From positions 3,906,001-3,970,000 of the forward strand of contig NZ_CP137854.1 of assembly GCF_033546935.1 (NCBI RefSeq): a stretch of 64,000 nucleotides of DNA, written 5' to 3'. Under the pieces are notes generated by a model. It saw nothing but the letters and a program-made list of their open reading frames with translations. It was not told the origin of the DNA and did no database searches. The translations under genes and the position numbers were made by a program. The DNA comes from Xylophilus sp. GOD-11R. GTDB lineage: Bacteria > Pseudomonadota > Gammaproteobacteria > Burkholderiales > Burkholderiaceae_C. This document shows positions 8,596-17,306 of the stretch, in pieces (within the stretch, counting starts at the first letter, position 1; each line of letters opens with the position of its first letter).

Positions 8596-9369
8596 TCAGT
8601 CCAGCGACGCGATGACCGGCTTGAACACCCGCAGCCACTTGGGCGCCGGCAGTCCCCAGCGGGCCTGGATGGTGTCGGCGCGCGCGATCAGCGTGGCGCG
8701 GTCGGGGCGACTGACCGTGTGCTGCGCCAGCACCACGGTGTTGCCCTCGCGGGTCGGCCGGAAGGCCCAGACGGCGGTTTCGCCGAAAGCCTCGGAGATC
8801 TGCTCCAGGCTGCGCACGTAGCTGGCGTCGCGGCCGAACAGGTTGACCGTCATGCAGCCTTCGTCGGTGAGCAAGGCGCGGCAGTCGCGGTAGAAGTCGG
8901 CGCTGTCGAGCACCGGCGCGGCGGCCTCGTCGTCGTACAGGTCGACCTGCAAGGCGTCGACGGTGCCGGCCCATTTGGGTTTACGGATCTCGGCGGCGGC
9001 ATCGGCCACGATCACGCTGAGGCGTGCATCGTCGGCCGGCAACTTGAACCAGCCGCGACAGGCGTGCACCACCGCCGGGTTGAGCTCGACCGCGGTGGTG
9101 CGCATGCGCAGCTTGCGGCGGCTGAACTTGGTGAGTGCGCCGGCGCCCAGGCCGAGTTGCATCGCGTGGCGACGCATGACCGAAGGCGCGTCGACGAAGA
9201 GCAGCCAGGCCATCATGCGCTGCACGTATTCCAGCTCGATGTCGTCGGGTGCGTCCAGGCGCATGGAGCCCTGGATCCAGATCGAGCCCAGGTGCAGGCT
9301 GCGCACGTCGGCGTAGTCGGAAAAATGCACCTCGGGCAGTGCGGGCGTGCGGCGAGAAGGTCGGCTCAT
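8596..9369 (-). CDS. Spermidine synthase-like methyltransferase-fold protein
   Basis: A 257-residue Rossmann-fold protein of the spermine/spermidine synthase family. It has a SAM-type loop (LGLGAGALTKF, about 73-83), an acidic strand end (AVELNPAVV), the DAAAEI segment, and an acidic QVDLYDDEA where polyamine synthases carry catalytic Asp. It lacks the usual N-terminal tetramerisation strands and the GGGDG motif, so polyamine synthesis is uncertain. It is co-directional with and 7 bp upstream of the GspE-like gene, and 42 bp downstream of tatD. Confidence 0.75.
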   Translation of the reverse strand: MSRPSRRTPALPEVHFSDYADVRSLHLGSIWIQGSMRLDAPDDIELEYVQRMMAWLLFVDAPSVMRRHAMQLGLGAGALTKFSRRKLRMRTTAVELNPAVVHACRGWFKLPADDARLSVIVADAAAEIRKPKWAGTVDALQVDLYDDEAAAPVLDSADFYRDCRALLTDEGCMTVNLFGRDASYVRSLEQISEAFGETAVWAFRPTREGNTVVLAQHTVSRPDRATLIARADTIQARWGLPAPKWLRVFKPVIASLD

Positions 9370-9411
9370 TGGCAGCGAGTGTCGCTGAAAGCGCCCGCCC
9401 CGCCGGCCGGA

Positions 9412-10275
9412 TTACACGGTGGACGCATGGCTTTGCATCCAGCGGCGAAGACGCGGCATGGCGTCGCAGGCGTTCTCGGTGGTGGTCCTCGCCAGAAGCT
9501 CGGCCGGCATGTCGCGGAGCGCGGCCACGGCCGCGCCGATGGCGGGCAGTTCGACCGGCGAGTTGCGCGCCTGCGGCGAGCCGTCGGCGCGCTGCTGTGC
9601 GTCGCGGTAGAGCCAGTGCGGCGGGATGTCGGGCGCGTCGGTTTCCATGACCAGCGACTCCAGCGGTGCCGCCTGCACGATGCGCTGCACCTGGCGGGCG
9701 CGATCGAACGTCGACGTGCCGCCAACGCCGAGCTTGAAACCCAGGCCGATGAAGGCGTCGGCCTGCTGCTGGCTGCCGTTGAAGGCGTGGGCGATGCCGC
9801 GCCACTGGTGGCGCCCGGCGCCGCTGCCGCCCACTTCACGCAGGTGGCGCAGCACCCGGTCGACCGAGCGCCGGGTGTGCAGCAGCACCGGCAGGTCGAA
9901 GCGGCGCGCCAGGCGCAACTGCTCGCGAAAGAAATGCTGCTGCCGCTGGTCGTCGAGGTCGGGCACGAAGTAGTCGAGACCGATTTCCCCCATGGCGACC
10001 AGGCGCGGGTCGTCCTGCGAGCGCTCCAGACGCTGCGCGAGGCGGGCCAGGTCGTCGTCGGCAGCGGTGCCGGTGCACAGAGGATGGATGCCCAGCGCGT
10101 AGGTGTCGCCGTGCCGCTCGGCCCAACCGGAGACGGCGTCGAAATTGAACACGCCGACGGCCGGCACCACACAGCAGGCCACGCCACGCGCCCGCGCTTT
10201 CTGGCGCATGTCGGCGCTGTCGGCGTCGAATTCAGGAGCGTCGAGGTGGCAATGGGTATCGATCCAACGGTTCAT
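9412..10275 (-). CDS. TatD family metal-dependent hydrolase
   Basis: A 287-residue TIM-barrel hydrolase. Metal ligands are visible: THCHLD near residues 7-12, the Glu of GEIGLDY, the His of LLHTRRS, the His of AHAFNGS, and the Asp of METDAPDIPP. Family members are cytosolic 3'-5' DNases or deoxyribonuclease-like enzymes linked to DNA and RNA quality control. The ATG at 10275 is chosen because MNRWIDTHCH is the normal family start. It is divergent from the S1C protease gene. Confidence 0.88.
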   Translation of the reverse strand: MNRWIDTHCHLDAPEFDADSADMRQKARARGVACCVVPAVGVFNFDAVSGWAERHGDTYALGIHPLCTGTAADDDLARLAQRLERSQDDPRLVAMGEIGLDYFVPDLDDQRQQHFFREQLRLARRFDLPVLLHTRRSVDRVLRHLREVGGSGAGRHQWRGIAHAFNGSQQQADAFIGLGFKLGVGGTSTFDRARQVQRIVQAAPLESLVMETDAPDIPPHWLYRDAQQRADGSPQARNSPVELPAIGAAVAALRDMPAELLARTTTENACDAMPRLRRWMQSHASTV

Positions 10276-10435
10276 CCGGCCGATGATGCCGCAGCCGCAT
10301 GGAAAAGCCTGTAGCAACTCTCCTGCCAATGCACTTTGTGATTCGAATCGTGCTAGGGTGTTAACGAGAACGCGCATGGCCTGCCGGCCCATGCGCGCTC
10401 CATCCCGATGACCTCTTTGATAGGAAGCTTTCGGA

Positions 10436-11431
10436 ATGCGCAGGCCCGCCCTCTACAGCAGCCCCCGTCGCCCTGCGGACGCTTCGCCGCAGGCGCCCGC
10501 CGCCGCGATGGCGCCAGCGAATTCGCCGGACGCTCCCCCGCCTGCCGCCGCCTCGGCCGCTTCGGTCGCCAGTACCGACACCCCTCCCCGAAACGCCTCC
10601 CGCACCAGCCGCCGGGCCCGCCTGTGGCGCGTCGTCCGTATCGCCACCACACCGGCGCTCGCCGCTGCGGCGCTGGCGGTGGCCGTGGTCGTCGCCCTGC
10701 GGCCGGTGGTGCCCCCGATCACCCAGAAGGATGTGGATGCCGCCGTGCGGCACACGCTGGAGAAGGCCGTGCTGCCCTCGGCCGTCGCGCGGGCCGCCGA
10801 CAAGGTCGCGCCTTCGGTCGTGCGAGTGGTCGCTTACGACAAGAGCGAGAAAATCGGGCGCGGCAAGTACAAGCCCAAGGAAGAAGGCGAGATCGAACGC
10901 GGCATCGGTACCGGGGTGGTCATCGTCGACAAGGGCGTGATCCTGACCAACCTGCACGTGGTGGCCGGCGCCGACCACATCCGGGTGACCTTCTCCGACG
11001 GGTTGGAAAGCGTGGCGTCGGTCATCAACGTGCAGCAGGAAAACGACCTCGCGGTGCTGCAGGCGCACAAGATTCCGGACGACCTCGCCGCGGCCACGCT
11101 CAAGTCGACCGCCTCGCTGCGGCCGGGCGACGAGGTGGCGGCGATCGGGTTTCCGTTCGGCATCGGGCCGTCGGTGTCGTCAGGCATCGTGTCGGGTCTG
11201 AAGCGCGGTTTTCTGTCGCCGGAGGGCAAGCAGCAGCTGTCCAACCTGATCCAGTTCGATGCGGCGGCCAATCCTGGCAATTCGGGCGGGCCGCTGCTCA
11301 CCATGGACGGCGAAGTCGTCGGCATCGTGACCGCGATCCTGAATCCGACGCAGCACCGCACTTTCCTGGGGATCGGGTTCGCCGTGCCGATCGAAAACGC
11401 CGCTGCCGCTGCCGGCATGCCACCGTTCTGA
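10436..11431 (+). CDS. Membrane-anchored S1C trypsin-like protease (HtrA-like, no PDZ)
   Basis: A 331-residue protein. A Pro/Ala/Ser-rich cytoplasmic tail (1-60) precedes one membrane helix (about 70-89) and a chymotrypsin-fold domain outside. The triad is visible: His174 in LTNLHVV, Asp204 in ENDLAVL and Ser283 in GNSGGPL. Unlike DegP/DegS it has no PDZ domain after the protease, so it is unlikely to be regulated by peptide binding in the same way. A weak AGGAAG ribosome site precedes the ATG. It leads a block with MoxR, DUF58 and VWA genes, suggesting a joint envelope quality-control role; that is inference. Confidence 0.85.
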   Translation: MRRPALYSSPRRPADASPQAPAAAMAPANSPDAPPPAAASAASVASTDTPPRNASRTSRRARLWRVVRIATTPALAAAALAVAVVVALRPVVPPITQKDVDAAVRHTLEKAVLPSAVARAADKVAPSVVRVVAYDKSEKIGRGKYKPKEEGEIERGIGTGVVIVDKGVILTNLHVVAGADHIRVTFSDGLESVASVINVQQENDLAVLQAHKIPDDLAAATLKSTASLRPGDEVAAIGFPFGIGPSVSSGIVSGLKRGFLSPEGKQQLSNLIQFDAAANPGNSGGPLLTMDGEVVGIVTAILNPTQHRTFLGIGFAVPIENAAAAAGMPPF

Positions 11432-11436
11432 TGGCT

Positions 11437-11490
11437 TCCCCCCATTCTTGCCCACTGCATGTGGCCGCACACCCCCCTTCGGGAGGCAAC
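11437..11490 (+). repeat. Dispersed intergenic repeat, family 1 (copy 2, diverged)
   Basis: CCCCCCATTCTTGCCCACTG, then ATGTGGCCGC, then a C-run and G-run. It is a diverged member of the family at 2506 and 12629 and occupies most of the protease-moxR gap. The sequence continues to about 11560 with GC-rich material resembling 12751-12830. Confidence 0.6.
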
Positions 11491-11613
11491 GCTGGCCGTG
11501 CGGCGAAGCCGGCGCGGCGGCGCTCCGCGACGGGCTGCGCTTCGCTCGCCGGGATAAGGCAGGACCGTGCGGGAGTGGCCGTGGTATGTCCAATTTTTTG
11601 AGTGATGGAGCCT

Positions 11614-12621
11614 ATGGAAAACGCGAGCCGTGAACAGACCGCCACCTTGATGGAGCAGGTGCTCTTCGAGGTCAAACGCATCGTCGTGGGCCAGGACCGC
11701 TTTCTGGAGCGGGTGATGGTGGCGCTGCTGGCGCAAGGGCATCTGCTGGTGGAAGGCGTGCCGGGCCTGGCCAAGACGCTGACGGTGAAGACGCTGTCGC
11801 AGGCGGTACAAGGCAACTTCCGACGCATTCAGTTCACGCCCGACCTGGTGCCGGCCGATCTGGTGGGCACGCGCATGTACAACCAAAAGACGGGCGAGTT
11901 CAGCACCTCGCTCGGGCCGGTGTTCGCCAACCTGCTGCTGGCCGATGAAATCAACCGCGCGCCGGCCAAGGTGCAGAGCGCGCTGCTGGAGGTGATGCAG
12001 GAACGCCAGGTCACCATCGCCGGCGAATCGCACCGCGTGCCCTCGCCCTTCGTGGTGCTGGCCACGCAGAACCCGGTGGAGACCGAGGGCACCTATCCAC
12101 TGCCGGAGGCGCAGGTGGACCGCTTCATGATGAAGGTGCTGGTCGACTATCCGAGCGACGAGGAAGAGTTCGTGATCGTGCAGCGCGCGATCCATCCGCC
12201 CGCGCCCGCCACACCGGTCTGCACCACCGCGCAGCTCGCCGAACTGCAGGCCGCGTGCAAGCGGGTCTATATCGATCCGTCGCTGCTGCAATACGCGGTG
12301 CGGCTGATCGCCGCCACCCGCCGGCCGCAGGATTTCGGCCTGCCCGACCTGGGCCGCCTGCTGCAGTACGGCGCCAGCCCGCGCGCCACCATCAATCTGG
12401 CCGAAGGCTGCCGCGCGCTGGCGATGATGCGCGGCCGCGACTACGCGCTGCCGGAAGACATGGCCGACCTGGTGCCGGACGTGATGCGGCACCGGATGTC
12501 GCTGTCGTACGAGGCGCTGTCCGAAGGCGTGACAGCCGATCAGTTGATCGACAAGCTGATGGCGCAGGTGCCCAAGCCGCCGAAGCCGTTGGCGCATGCT
12601 TATGACAAACAAGCGGCTTGA
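11614..12621 (+). CDS. MoxR family AAA+ ATPase
   Basis: A 335-residue AAA+ protein. It has Walker A GVPGLAKT (48-55), Walker B LLLADEINRAP, the ATQNP sensor-1 segment, and the MoxR-typical PLPEAQVDRF. MoxR ATPases act as chaperones with VWA-domain partners, and the next two genes encode a DUF58 and a VWA protein, the classical trio. The ATG at 11614 is preceded by GGAG at ideal spacing; in-frame GTG/ATG codons at 11602 and 11605 are less likely. Gaps on both sides contain dispersed repeats. Confidence 0.93.
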   Translation: MENASREQTATLMEQVLFEVKRIVVGQDRFLERVMVALLAQGHLLVEGVPGLAKTLTVKTLSQAVQGNFRRIQFTPDLVPADLVGTRMYNQKTGEFSTSLGPVFANLLLADEINRAPAKVQSALLEVMQERQVTIAGESHRVPSPFVVLATQNPVETEGTYPLPEAQVDRFMMKVLVDYPSDEEEFVIVQRAIHPPAPATPVCTTAQLAELQAACKRVYIDPSLLQYAVRLIAATRRPQDFGLPDLGRLLQYGASPRATINLAEGCRALAMMRGRDYALPEDMADLVPDVMRHRMSLSYEALSEGVTADQLIDKLMAQVPKPPKPLAHAYDKQAA

Positions 12622-12628
12622 ACAAGTG

Positions 12629-12684
12629 GCTCTCCCCCAGGCTTGCCCACTTCGTGTGGCCGCCTACCCCCTCACCGGGGGCGG
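12629..12684 (+). repeat. Dispersed intergenic repeat, family 1 (copy 3)
   Basis: CTCCCCCAGGCTTGCCCACT followed by TCGTGTGGCCGCC and a CCCC...GGGG hairpin end. It is the best match to the copy at 2506-2551 (opposite strand). It forms a direct tandem with the next copy. Confidence 0.7.
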
Positions 12685-12690
12685 TGGTGG

Positions 12691-12750
12691 AGTGGCTCTC
12701 CCCCAGGCTACGCACTTCGTGTCTTCGCCCACCCCCCTCGCCGGGGGCGG
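12691..12750 (+). repeat. Dispersed intergenic repeat, family 1 (copy 4)
   Basis: A second, slightly diverged unit directly after copy 3 (GTGGCTCTCCCCCAGGCTAC, then GCACTTCGTG, ending in CCCCCC...GGGGGCGG). Together copies 3 and 4 fill the moxR-DUF58 gap. Confidence 0.65.
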
Positions 12751-12834
12751 GGGGCTGGCTCGGCGGAGCCTCGCTGCCACGCCTCTTCGGCAGTCGGCCT
12801 TGCTTCGCCCGGCCTCCGCTTTTGTCGGTGGTGA

Positions 12835-13785
12835 ATGATGAAAAAGCGCGCTGATGCTCCTGGTGTCGCTGTGGCTACGCCCGAGTCGGCTGCCGCCTTG
12901 CTGCGGCGGGTGGAGTGGACGGCGTTACGGCGGCTCGACGGGTTGTTGCAGGGCGGGTTTCCGACCGCGTCGCGCGGGTCGGGGATGGACCTGGCCGATC
13001 TGCGGGAGTACCAGCCGAGCGACGACGTTCGGCACATCGACTGGAACGTCACCGCGCGTTCGGCGCAGCCGCATGTGCGGGTGTTCACCGAAGACCGCGA
13101 GATGAGCGCCTGCCTCATCGCCGACGGCAGCGGCTCGATGGACTTCGGCTCGAGCCCGCGCACCAAACGCGTCGTGCAGACCGAGTTCATCGCGTTGATG
13201 GCGCAGCTCTTCACGCGCCACGGCAACCGGGTGGGCGGACTGCTCGGGGGTACCGGCAACGCGGGCTGGCTGCCGGCGCGTGGTGGGCGGGCGCAGGTGA
13301 TGCATCTGCTGGAGCAGTTGCAAAAACGGCGTCCGCCGGCCCAGGACGATGGTGGCCTGGCCGCGTGGCTGCAGGCCGCCGGACGGGGGCTGAAACGACG
13401 CTCGACAGTTTTCGTGGTCTCCGATTTCATCAGCCCGCCGGGCTGGGAACGTCCGCTGGCGCGGCTGGCCGAACGGCACGACGTGATCGCGGTGCGGCTG
13501 GTCGATCCGCTGGAGCAAAGCCTGCCGGACGTGGGCCTGCTGACCCTGCGCGACGCCGAGACCGGCGAGCAGATGCTGGTCGACACGCACGACCGGGTGT
13601 TCCGCCAGCGGTTCGCCCGGGCGGCCGCCGCGCGCGAGGCGCAGCTGCGCCAGAGCTTCGCCGACGCCGGTGCCGACGCGCTGGAAGTGGCCACCGATTG
13701 CGACCTGCCCGACGCCATCGCGCGCTTTGCCGACCTGCGACGCCGCCGCGCGCGCCGGCTGGCCTCACCGGCGCGGGTCGCCTGA
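12835..13785 (+). CDS. DUF58 domain-containing protein
   Basis: A 316-residue protein with the DUF58 signature (SGMDLADLREYQPSDDVRHI then DWNVTAR) followed by a VWA-like domain whose ADGSGSMDFG replaces a canonical DxSxS metal site. There are no membrane helices, so it is probably cytoplasmic. DUF58 proteins work with MoxR ATPases and VWA membrane proteins. Two ATG codons (12835 and 12838) are equivalent candidate starts. The next gene begins 22 bp downstream. Confidence 0.88.
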   Translation: MMKKRADAPGVAVATPESAAALLRRVEWTALRRLDGLLQGGFPTASRGSGMDLADLREYQPSDDVRHIDWNVTARSAQPHVRVFTEDREMSACLIADGSGSMDFGSSPRTKRVVQTEFIALMAQLFTRHGNRVGGLLGGTGNAGWLPARGGRAQVMHLLEQLQKRRPPAQDDGGLAAWLQAAGRGLKRRSTVFVVSDFISPPGWERPLARLAERHDVIAVRLVDPLEQSLPDVGLLTLRDAETGEQMLVDTHDRVFRQRFARAAAAREAQLRQSFADAGADALEVATDCDLPDAIARFADLRRRRARRLASPARVA

Positions 13786-13807
13786 CTTCGCTTTCAAACT
13801 CCACCCC

Positions 13808-14950
13808 ATGCCGCCGTCCGCACCGCCCTCCTCTTCGTTCACCACGCTGATCGCGTCGTGGCTGGCCCACGTGCGCGAATGGCTCGCCACCGTGCCCACG
13901 CCGGACTTCCTCTGGCCGCAGTTTCTCTGGTTGCTGCTCCTGCTGCCGGTACTGGTGTTGCTCTATATCTGGATGCTGGGCCGCCGCCGCAAGCTGGCGG
14001 TGCAGTACGCCAGCCTGTCGCTGGTACGCGAAGCCATGGGCAAGGGCCCGGGCTGGCGCCGTCACCTGCCGCCCGTGCTGATGTTGCTGGCGCTGGCTGC
14101 GATGCTGCTGGCCGCCGCGCGTCCGGTGGCGGTGATTTCGCTGCCATTGCAGCAACAAACCATCATGCTGGCCATCGACGTTTCGGCCAGCATGCGCGCC
14201 ACCGACGTGCAGCCCAACCGCATGGTCGCGGCGCAGCAGGCGGCCAAATCCTTCATCGCCGAGCTGCCGCGCCGGGTGCGGGTGGGCGTGGTCGCCTTCG
14301 CCGGCAGCGCCCAGGTGGCGCAGTTGCCGACCCAGTCGCGTGAAGACCTCGAAAAAGCCATCGACAGCTTTCAGCTGCAGCGCGGCACCGCCACCGGCAA
14401 CGGCATCGTGATGGCACTGGCCACGCTGTTTCCCAACAGCGGGATCGAGATGTCGGCCCTCGGCGCCGACCGGCCCGGCCTGCGCGCATCGGGCTCGCTC
14501 GACGAGAACCGCCAACAGGCGCAAACCGCACCGCCCGCGCCGGTGGCGCCGGGCTCCTACGGCTCGGCCGCCATCGTGATGCTGACCGACGGCCAGCGCA
14601 CCACCGGGGTCGATCCGCTGGAAGCAGCGCAGATCGCCGCCGACCGGGGCGTGCGGGTTTACACCGTCGGTGTGGGCACCCGCGACGGCGACACCATCGG
14701 CTTCGAGGGCTGGTCGATGCGGGTGAAGCTCGACGAGGAAACCCTCAAGGCCATCGCCACCAAGACACAGGCCGAATATTTCTACGCCGGCACCGCCGCC
14801 GACCTGAAGAAGATCTACGACACCCTCAGCTCGCGCCTGTCGGTGGAGAAGCACGAGACCGAGATCTCTGCCCTGTTCGCGCTGGTCGCGGCCGGTTTCG
14901 CGGTGATGGCCTCGCTGCTGTCGCTTTGGTGGTTCAACCGGGTGGGTTGA
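13808..14950 (+). CDS. VWA domain membrane protein (BatA-like)
   Basis: A 380-residue protein with two N-terminal membrane helices (about 37-56 and 87-110), an extracytoplasmic von Willebrand A domain and a C-terminal helix (ALFALVAAGFAVMASLL). The metal-ion site motif is intact: DVSAS at 124-128, with a downstream Thr/Asp (MLTDGQRTT). It is the probable membrane partner of the MoxR and DUF58 proteins just upstream. The protein begins MPPSAPPSSS at 13808. Confidence 0.88.
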   Translation: MPPSAPPSSSFTTLIASWLAHVREWLATVPTPDFLWPQFLWLLLLLPVLVLLYIWMLGRRRKLAVQYASLSLVREAMGKGPGWRRHLPPVLMLLALAAMLLAAARPVAVISLPLQQQTIMLAIDVSASMRATDVQPNRMVAAQQAAKSFIAELPRRVRVGVVAFAGSAQVAQLPTQSREDLEKAIDSFQLQRGTATGNGIVMALATLFPNSGIEMSALGADRPGLRASGSLDENRQQAQTAPPAPVAPGSYGSAAIVMLTDGQRTTGVDPLEAAQIAADRGVRVYTVGVGTRDGDTIGFEGWSMRVKLDEETLKAIATKTQAEYFYAGTAADLKKIYDTLSSRLSVEKHETEISALFALVAAGFAVMASLLSLWWFNRVG

Positions 14951-14963
14951 CGCCGGACCACCG

Positions 14964-15956
14964 CTAGGACGACGTGGTCGAGTGGCTCGCGGAAGAACTC
15001 GTCGCCGAATTGCGTTCAGGCCGGGGCGGTAGCGCGGATGGTTTGTGCAGGGCGGTCCGGGCAGCCTGCGCAATCTTCGCTTCATGACCCCGCTGCATAT
15101 CGTGCGTCCACATATCGAAGGCCAGGTACTGGTTCGCCGCCGTATAGCCCTGGATTTTCATGCTCGGGGGCAGACTGAACGGGGCCAGGCCCGCCTTCAG
15201 ACGCCAGTCGTTCATGGCATCTTCCCAATACGTGGTTCTGGTACTGGCGGCCGCCTGCCACCCATAGTGCATCCTGATGTGTCCCAGCAACCTGTCCTTG
15301 TCACCATGCCGGGCGTAGAAAGCCATGGCCGTTTCGTAGTAGCCGGGATCGTCCAAGAAGATGCCGATGTCGATGCCGCTGTGGGTCAGGATTTCCTGCC
15401 TCACCTGAAGCTGGTTCAGCACGGCCTCCGCCTCCAGGCCAACCACGAACTTGCCGAAGTCCAGGTCGCTTGGAAACCTTCGCGGAAAAATGGTGCCCTG
15501 GAATGCATGGCGTGCTTCATGAGCCAGTGCTTGAACGGAAATCAGTGGCCAGTCGATCGTCAGGCGGATGGTTTTGGCCCAGGTGCGGCATTGGTTCGTG
15601 TTCGTGGGCGACCAGTCGATGCGCCAGCCCGCCCGCGCCAGCGCATCGAGCTGGCCCTTGAGCAGGGGCGACTGCTCGATCAATGGCCCGAGCAACTGCC
15701 ACATCGCCGGGTGATTGGAAGCGGGGTACATCAAGGGCTGCGCCAGTGCCGGGTGCATCGTTCGTGGCGCGGTGAAATCACCCGACCGGCAAGCAGTGGA
15801 CTCGAAACGAAGGCCGGCCAGGGCCGGCACGGCGGCTTCGACGGTGACCGTAGGCAGCTCAGGCGTCGGCGACGCGATGGGCTTTCTCGGCAGGCCGGTC
15901 GCCCGACATGGAACCAATTTCTGGCTGGAAGATGGATGGATACTGGTTTGGCGCAT
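14964..15956 (-). CDS. Putative HExxH zinc metallopeptidase, candidate type III effector
   Basis: A 330-residue protein with no signal peptide or membrane helix. Its zincin motif HEARH is at 146-150 (in VQALAHEARHAFQG), and GLEAEAVLNQ about 25 residues later could supply the third ligand. It resembles the DUF6782-type putative metallopeptidase group as I remember it; this could not be checked. The first 50 residues are rich in Ser, Pro and Thr with no acidic residue in the first 30, like type III secretion signals. A PIP-box-like promoter lies 44 bp upstream. Codon use is looser and less GC-rich than in the neighbours, suggesting transfer. The start could lie further in. Confidence 0.6.
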   Translation of the reverse strand: MRQTSIHPSSSQKLVPCRATGLPRKPIASPTPELPTVTVEAAVPALAGLRFESTACRSGDFTAPRTMHPALAQPLMYPASNHPAMWQLLGPLIEQSPLLKGQLDALARAGWRIDWSPTNTNQCRTWAKTIRLTIDWPLISVQALAHEARHAFQGTIFPRRFPSDLDFGKFVVGLEAEAVLNQLQVRQEILTHSGIDIGIFLDDPGYYETAMAFYARHGDKDRLLGHIRMHYGWQAAASTRTTYWEDAMNDWRLKAGLAPFSLPPSMKIQGYTAANQYLAFDMWTHDMQRGHEAKIAQAARTALHKPSALPPRPERNSATSSSASHSTTSS

Positions 15957-15999
15957 CCACCGAGGATCGGACCCGCTTTCCGCTTCGCCAGTCCGCCAC

Positions 16000-16024
16000 C
16001 CGAAATGCCGACCATGGCCGCGAA
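16000..16024 (-). promoter_or_regulatory. PIP-box/hrpII-like promoter element
   Basis: On the minus strand the sequence is TTCGC-N15-TTCGG, matching the plant-inducible-promoter consensus TTCGB-N15-TTCGB (equivalently TTCG-N16-TTCG of the hrpII box) bound by HrpX/HrpB-type AraC regulators. It faces the HExxH gene, whose start is 44 bp away. The expected -10 (YANNNT) about 30 nt on is imperfect: GATCCT. CGAA is common in GC-rich DNA, so chance is possible. Confidence 0.45.
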
Positions 16025-16209
16025 GTCTGCAGCGCGATGCATCGGCTGATGCCGACGAGCGCCCTGCCAGGGGTGGAAATGAAGCATTTCACGATCCTTG
16101 GAACCGACTGTGGCTTTCCGTCCGCGCGCATCCCGCATTCGCACCCCGCACACCCAAGCTGCATCGACAATAGCCCGTTCAGCACCGCCCCATCTCCTTG
16201 CGCCTCGCC

Positions 16210-17142
16210 GTGAACAACATCGAACCCGACAGCGACGTCTACCGCACCCTGCTCGAATCCACCAAGGCCATTCCCTGGAAGATCGACTGGGCCACCGCCA
16301 CCTTCGCCTATGTCGGCCCGCAGATCGAGCAGCTGCTCGGCTGGAAGCCCGACACCTGGATGACGGTCAACGACTGGGCCGAGCGCATGCATCCCGACGA
16401 CCGCGCCTGGGTGGTCGACTTCTGCATCGCGCAATCGCAGGCCGGCACCGACCACGAGGCCGATTACCGTGCGCTCACCTCCAGCGGCGGCTACGTATGG
16501 ATCCGCGACGTGGTGCACGTGGAACGCGACGCGCAGGGCGCGCCGGTGGCGCTCATCGGCTTCATGTTCGACATCACCGAGCAGAAGAAGACCGAACAGA
16601 AACTGCTGGAGCTGCAGCGCCAGCTCGAAATGCTGTCCTTCCAGGACGGCCTGACCGGCGTGGCCAACCGCCGCAAGTTCGACGTGGTGTTCGAGGAGGA
16701 ATGGGCCAAGGCGCGCCGTACCGGCCAGCCGCTGTCGATGATCCTGTTCGACATCGACTGCTTCAAGCAATACAACGACTGCTACGGCCATGTGCAGGGG
16801 GACGACTGCCTGCGCCGGGTCGGCGAGGCGCTCGGCAACACCACCCGCGCCGAAACCGATTTCTTCGCGCGCTACGGCGGCGAGGAATTCGTGCTGGTGC
16901 TGCCGTCCACCCACGCCCTGGGCGCCCGAGCCATCGCCGAGCGCTGCCACGAATCCATCGCACTGGCGCGCATTCCGCACGCGGCCTCGCCGGTAGGGCC
17001 GCTGGTCACGGTGAGCATCGGCGTCGGCACCATCGTGCCCACGGCCGACGACCGTCCCACCGACTTTCTGATCTCGGTCGACCGCCGCCTCTACCGCGCC
17101 AAGCAGGAAGGCCGCAACCGCATGGTGGCCGACACGGCCTGA
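16210..17142 (+). CDS. PAS-GGDEF diguanylate cyclase
   Basis: About 310 residues. A PAS/PAC domain (about 10-125: GWKPDTWMTVNDWAERMHPD, then YVWIRDVVHV and FDITEQK) is joined by a short helix to a GGDEF domain (about 150-305). The active-site loop reads GGEEF, compatible with c-di-GMP synthesis. The inhibitory-site Arg is displaced (RAETD instead of RxxD at the usual distance), so product inhibition may be lost. No signal peptide, so cytoplasmic. The GTG at 16210 is a guess; a TTG at 16198 is also in frame, and neither has a clear ribosome site. Confidence 0.88.
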   Translation: MNNIEPDSDVYRTLLESTKAIPWKIDWATATFAYVGPQIEQLLGWKPDTWMTVNDWAERMHPDDRAWVVDFCIAQSQAGTDHEADYRALTSSGGYVWIRDVVHVERDAQGAPVALIGFMFDITEQKKTEQKLLELQRQLEMLSFQDGLTGVANRRKFDVVFEEEWAKARRTGQPLSMILFDIDCFKQYNDCYGHVQGDDCLRRVGEALGNTTRAETDFFARYGGEEFVLVLPSTHALGARAIAERCHESIALARIPHAASPVGPLVTVSIGVGTIVPTADDRPTDFLISVDRRLYRAKQEGRNRMVADTA

Positions 17143-17306
17143 AGCGCGCGCTGCGCATCGTCATCGCCGCGACTTGAAACGCGGGCACCATGCCCAGTTC
17201 CGTCCTGCCAGCGGCAGTCCGCCGTCCGTCAGCATGAATCCGATCTGATCGTCTGTCGTGCCAGGTGCGGGCCGCGCCGCGGATGCCCTCACGCCTTGTC
17301 GACCCG

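Noticed and set aside
10340..10349. Palindrome GATTCGAATC before the S1C protease gene
   Set aside because: A single 10-bp palindrome with no second copy and no obvious regulator nearby; chance is a sufficient explanation.
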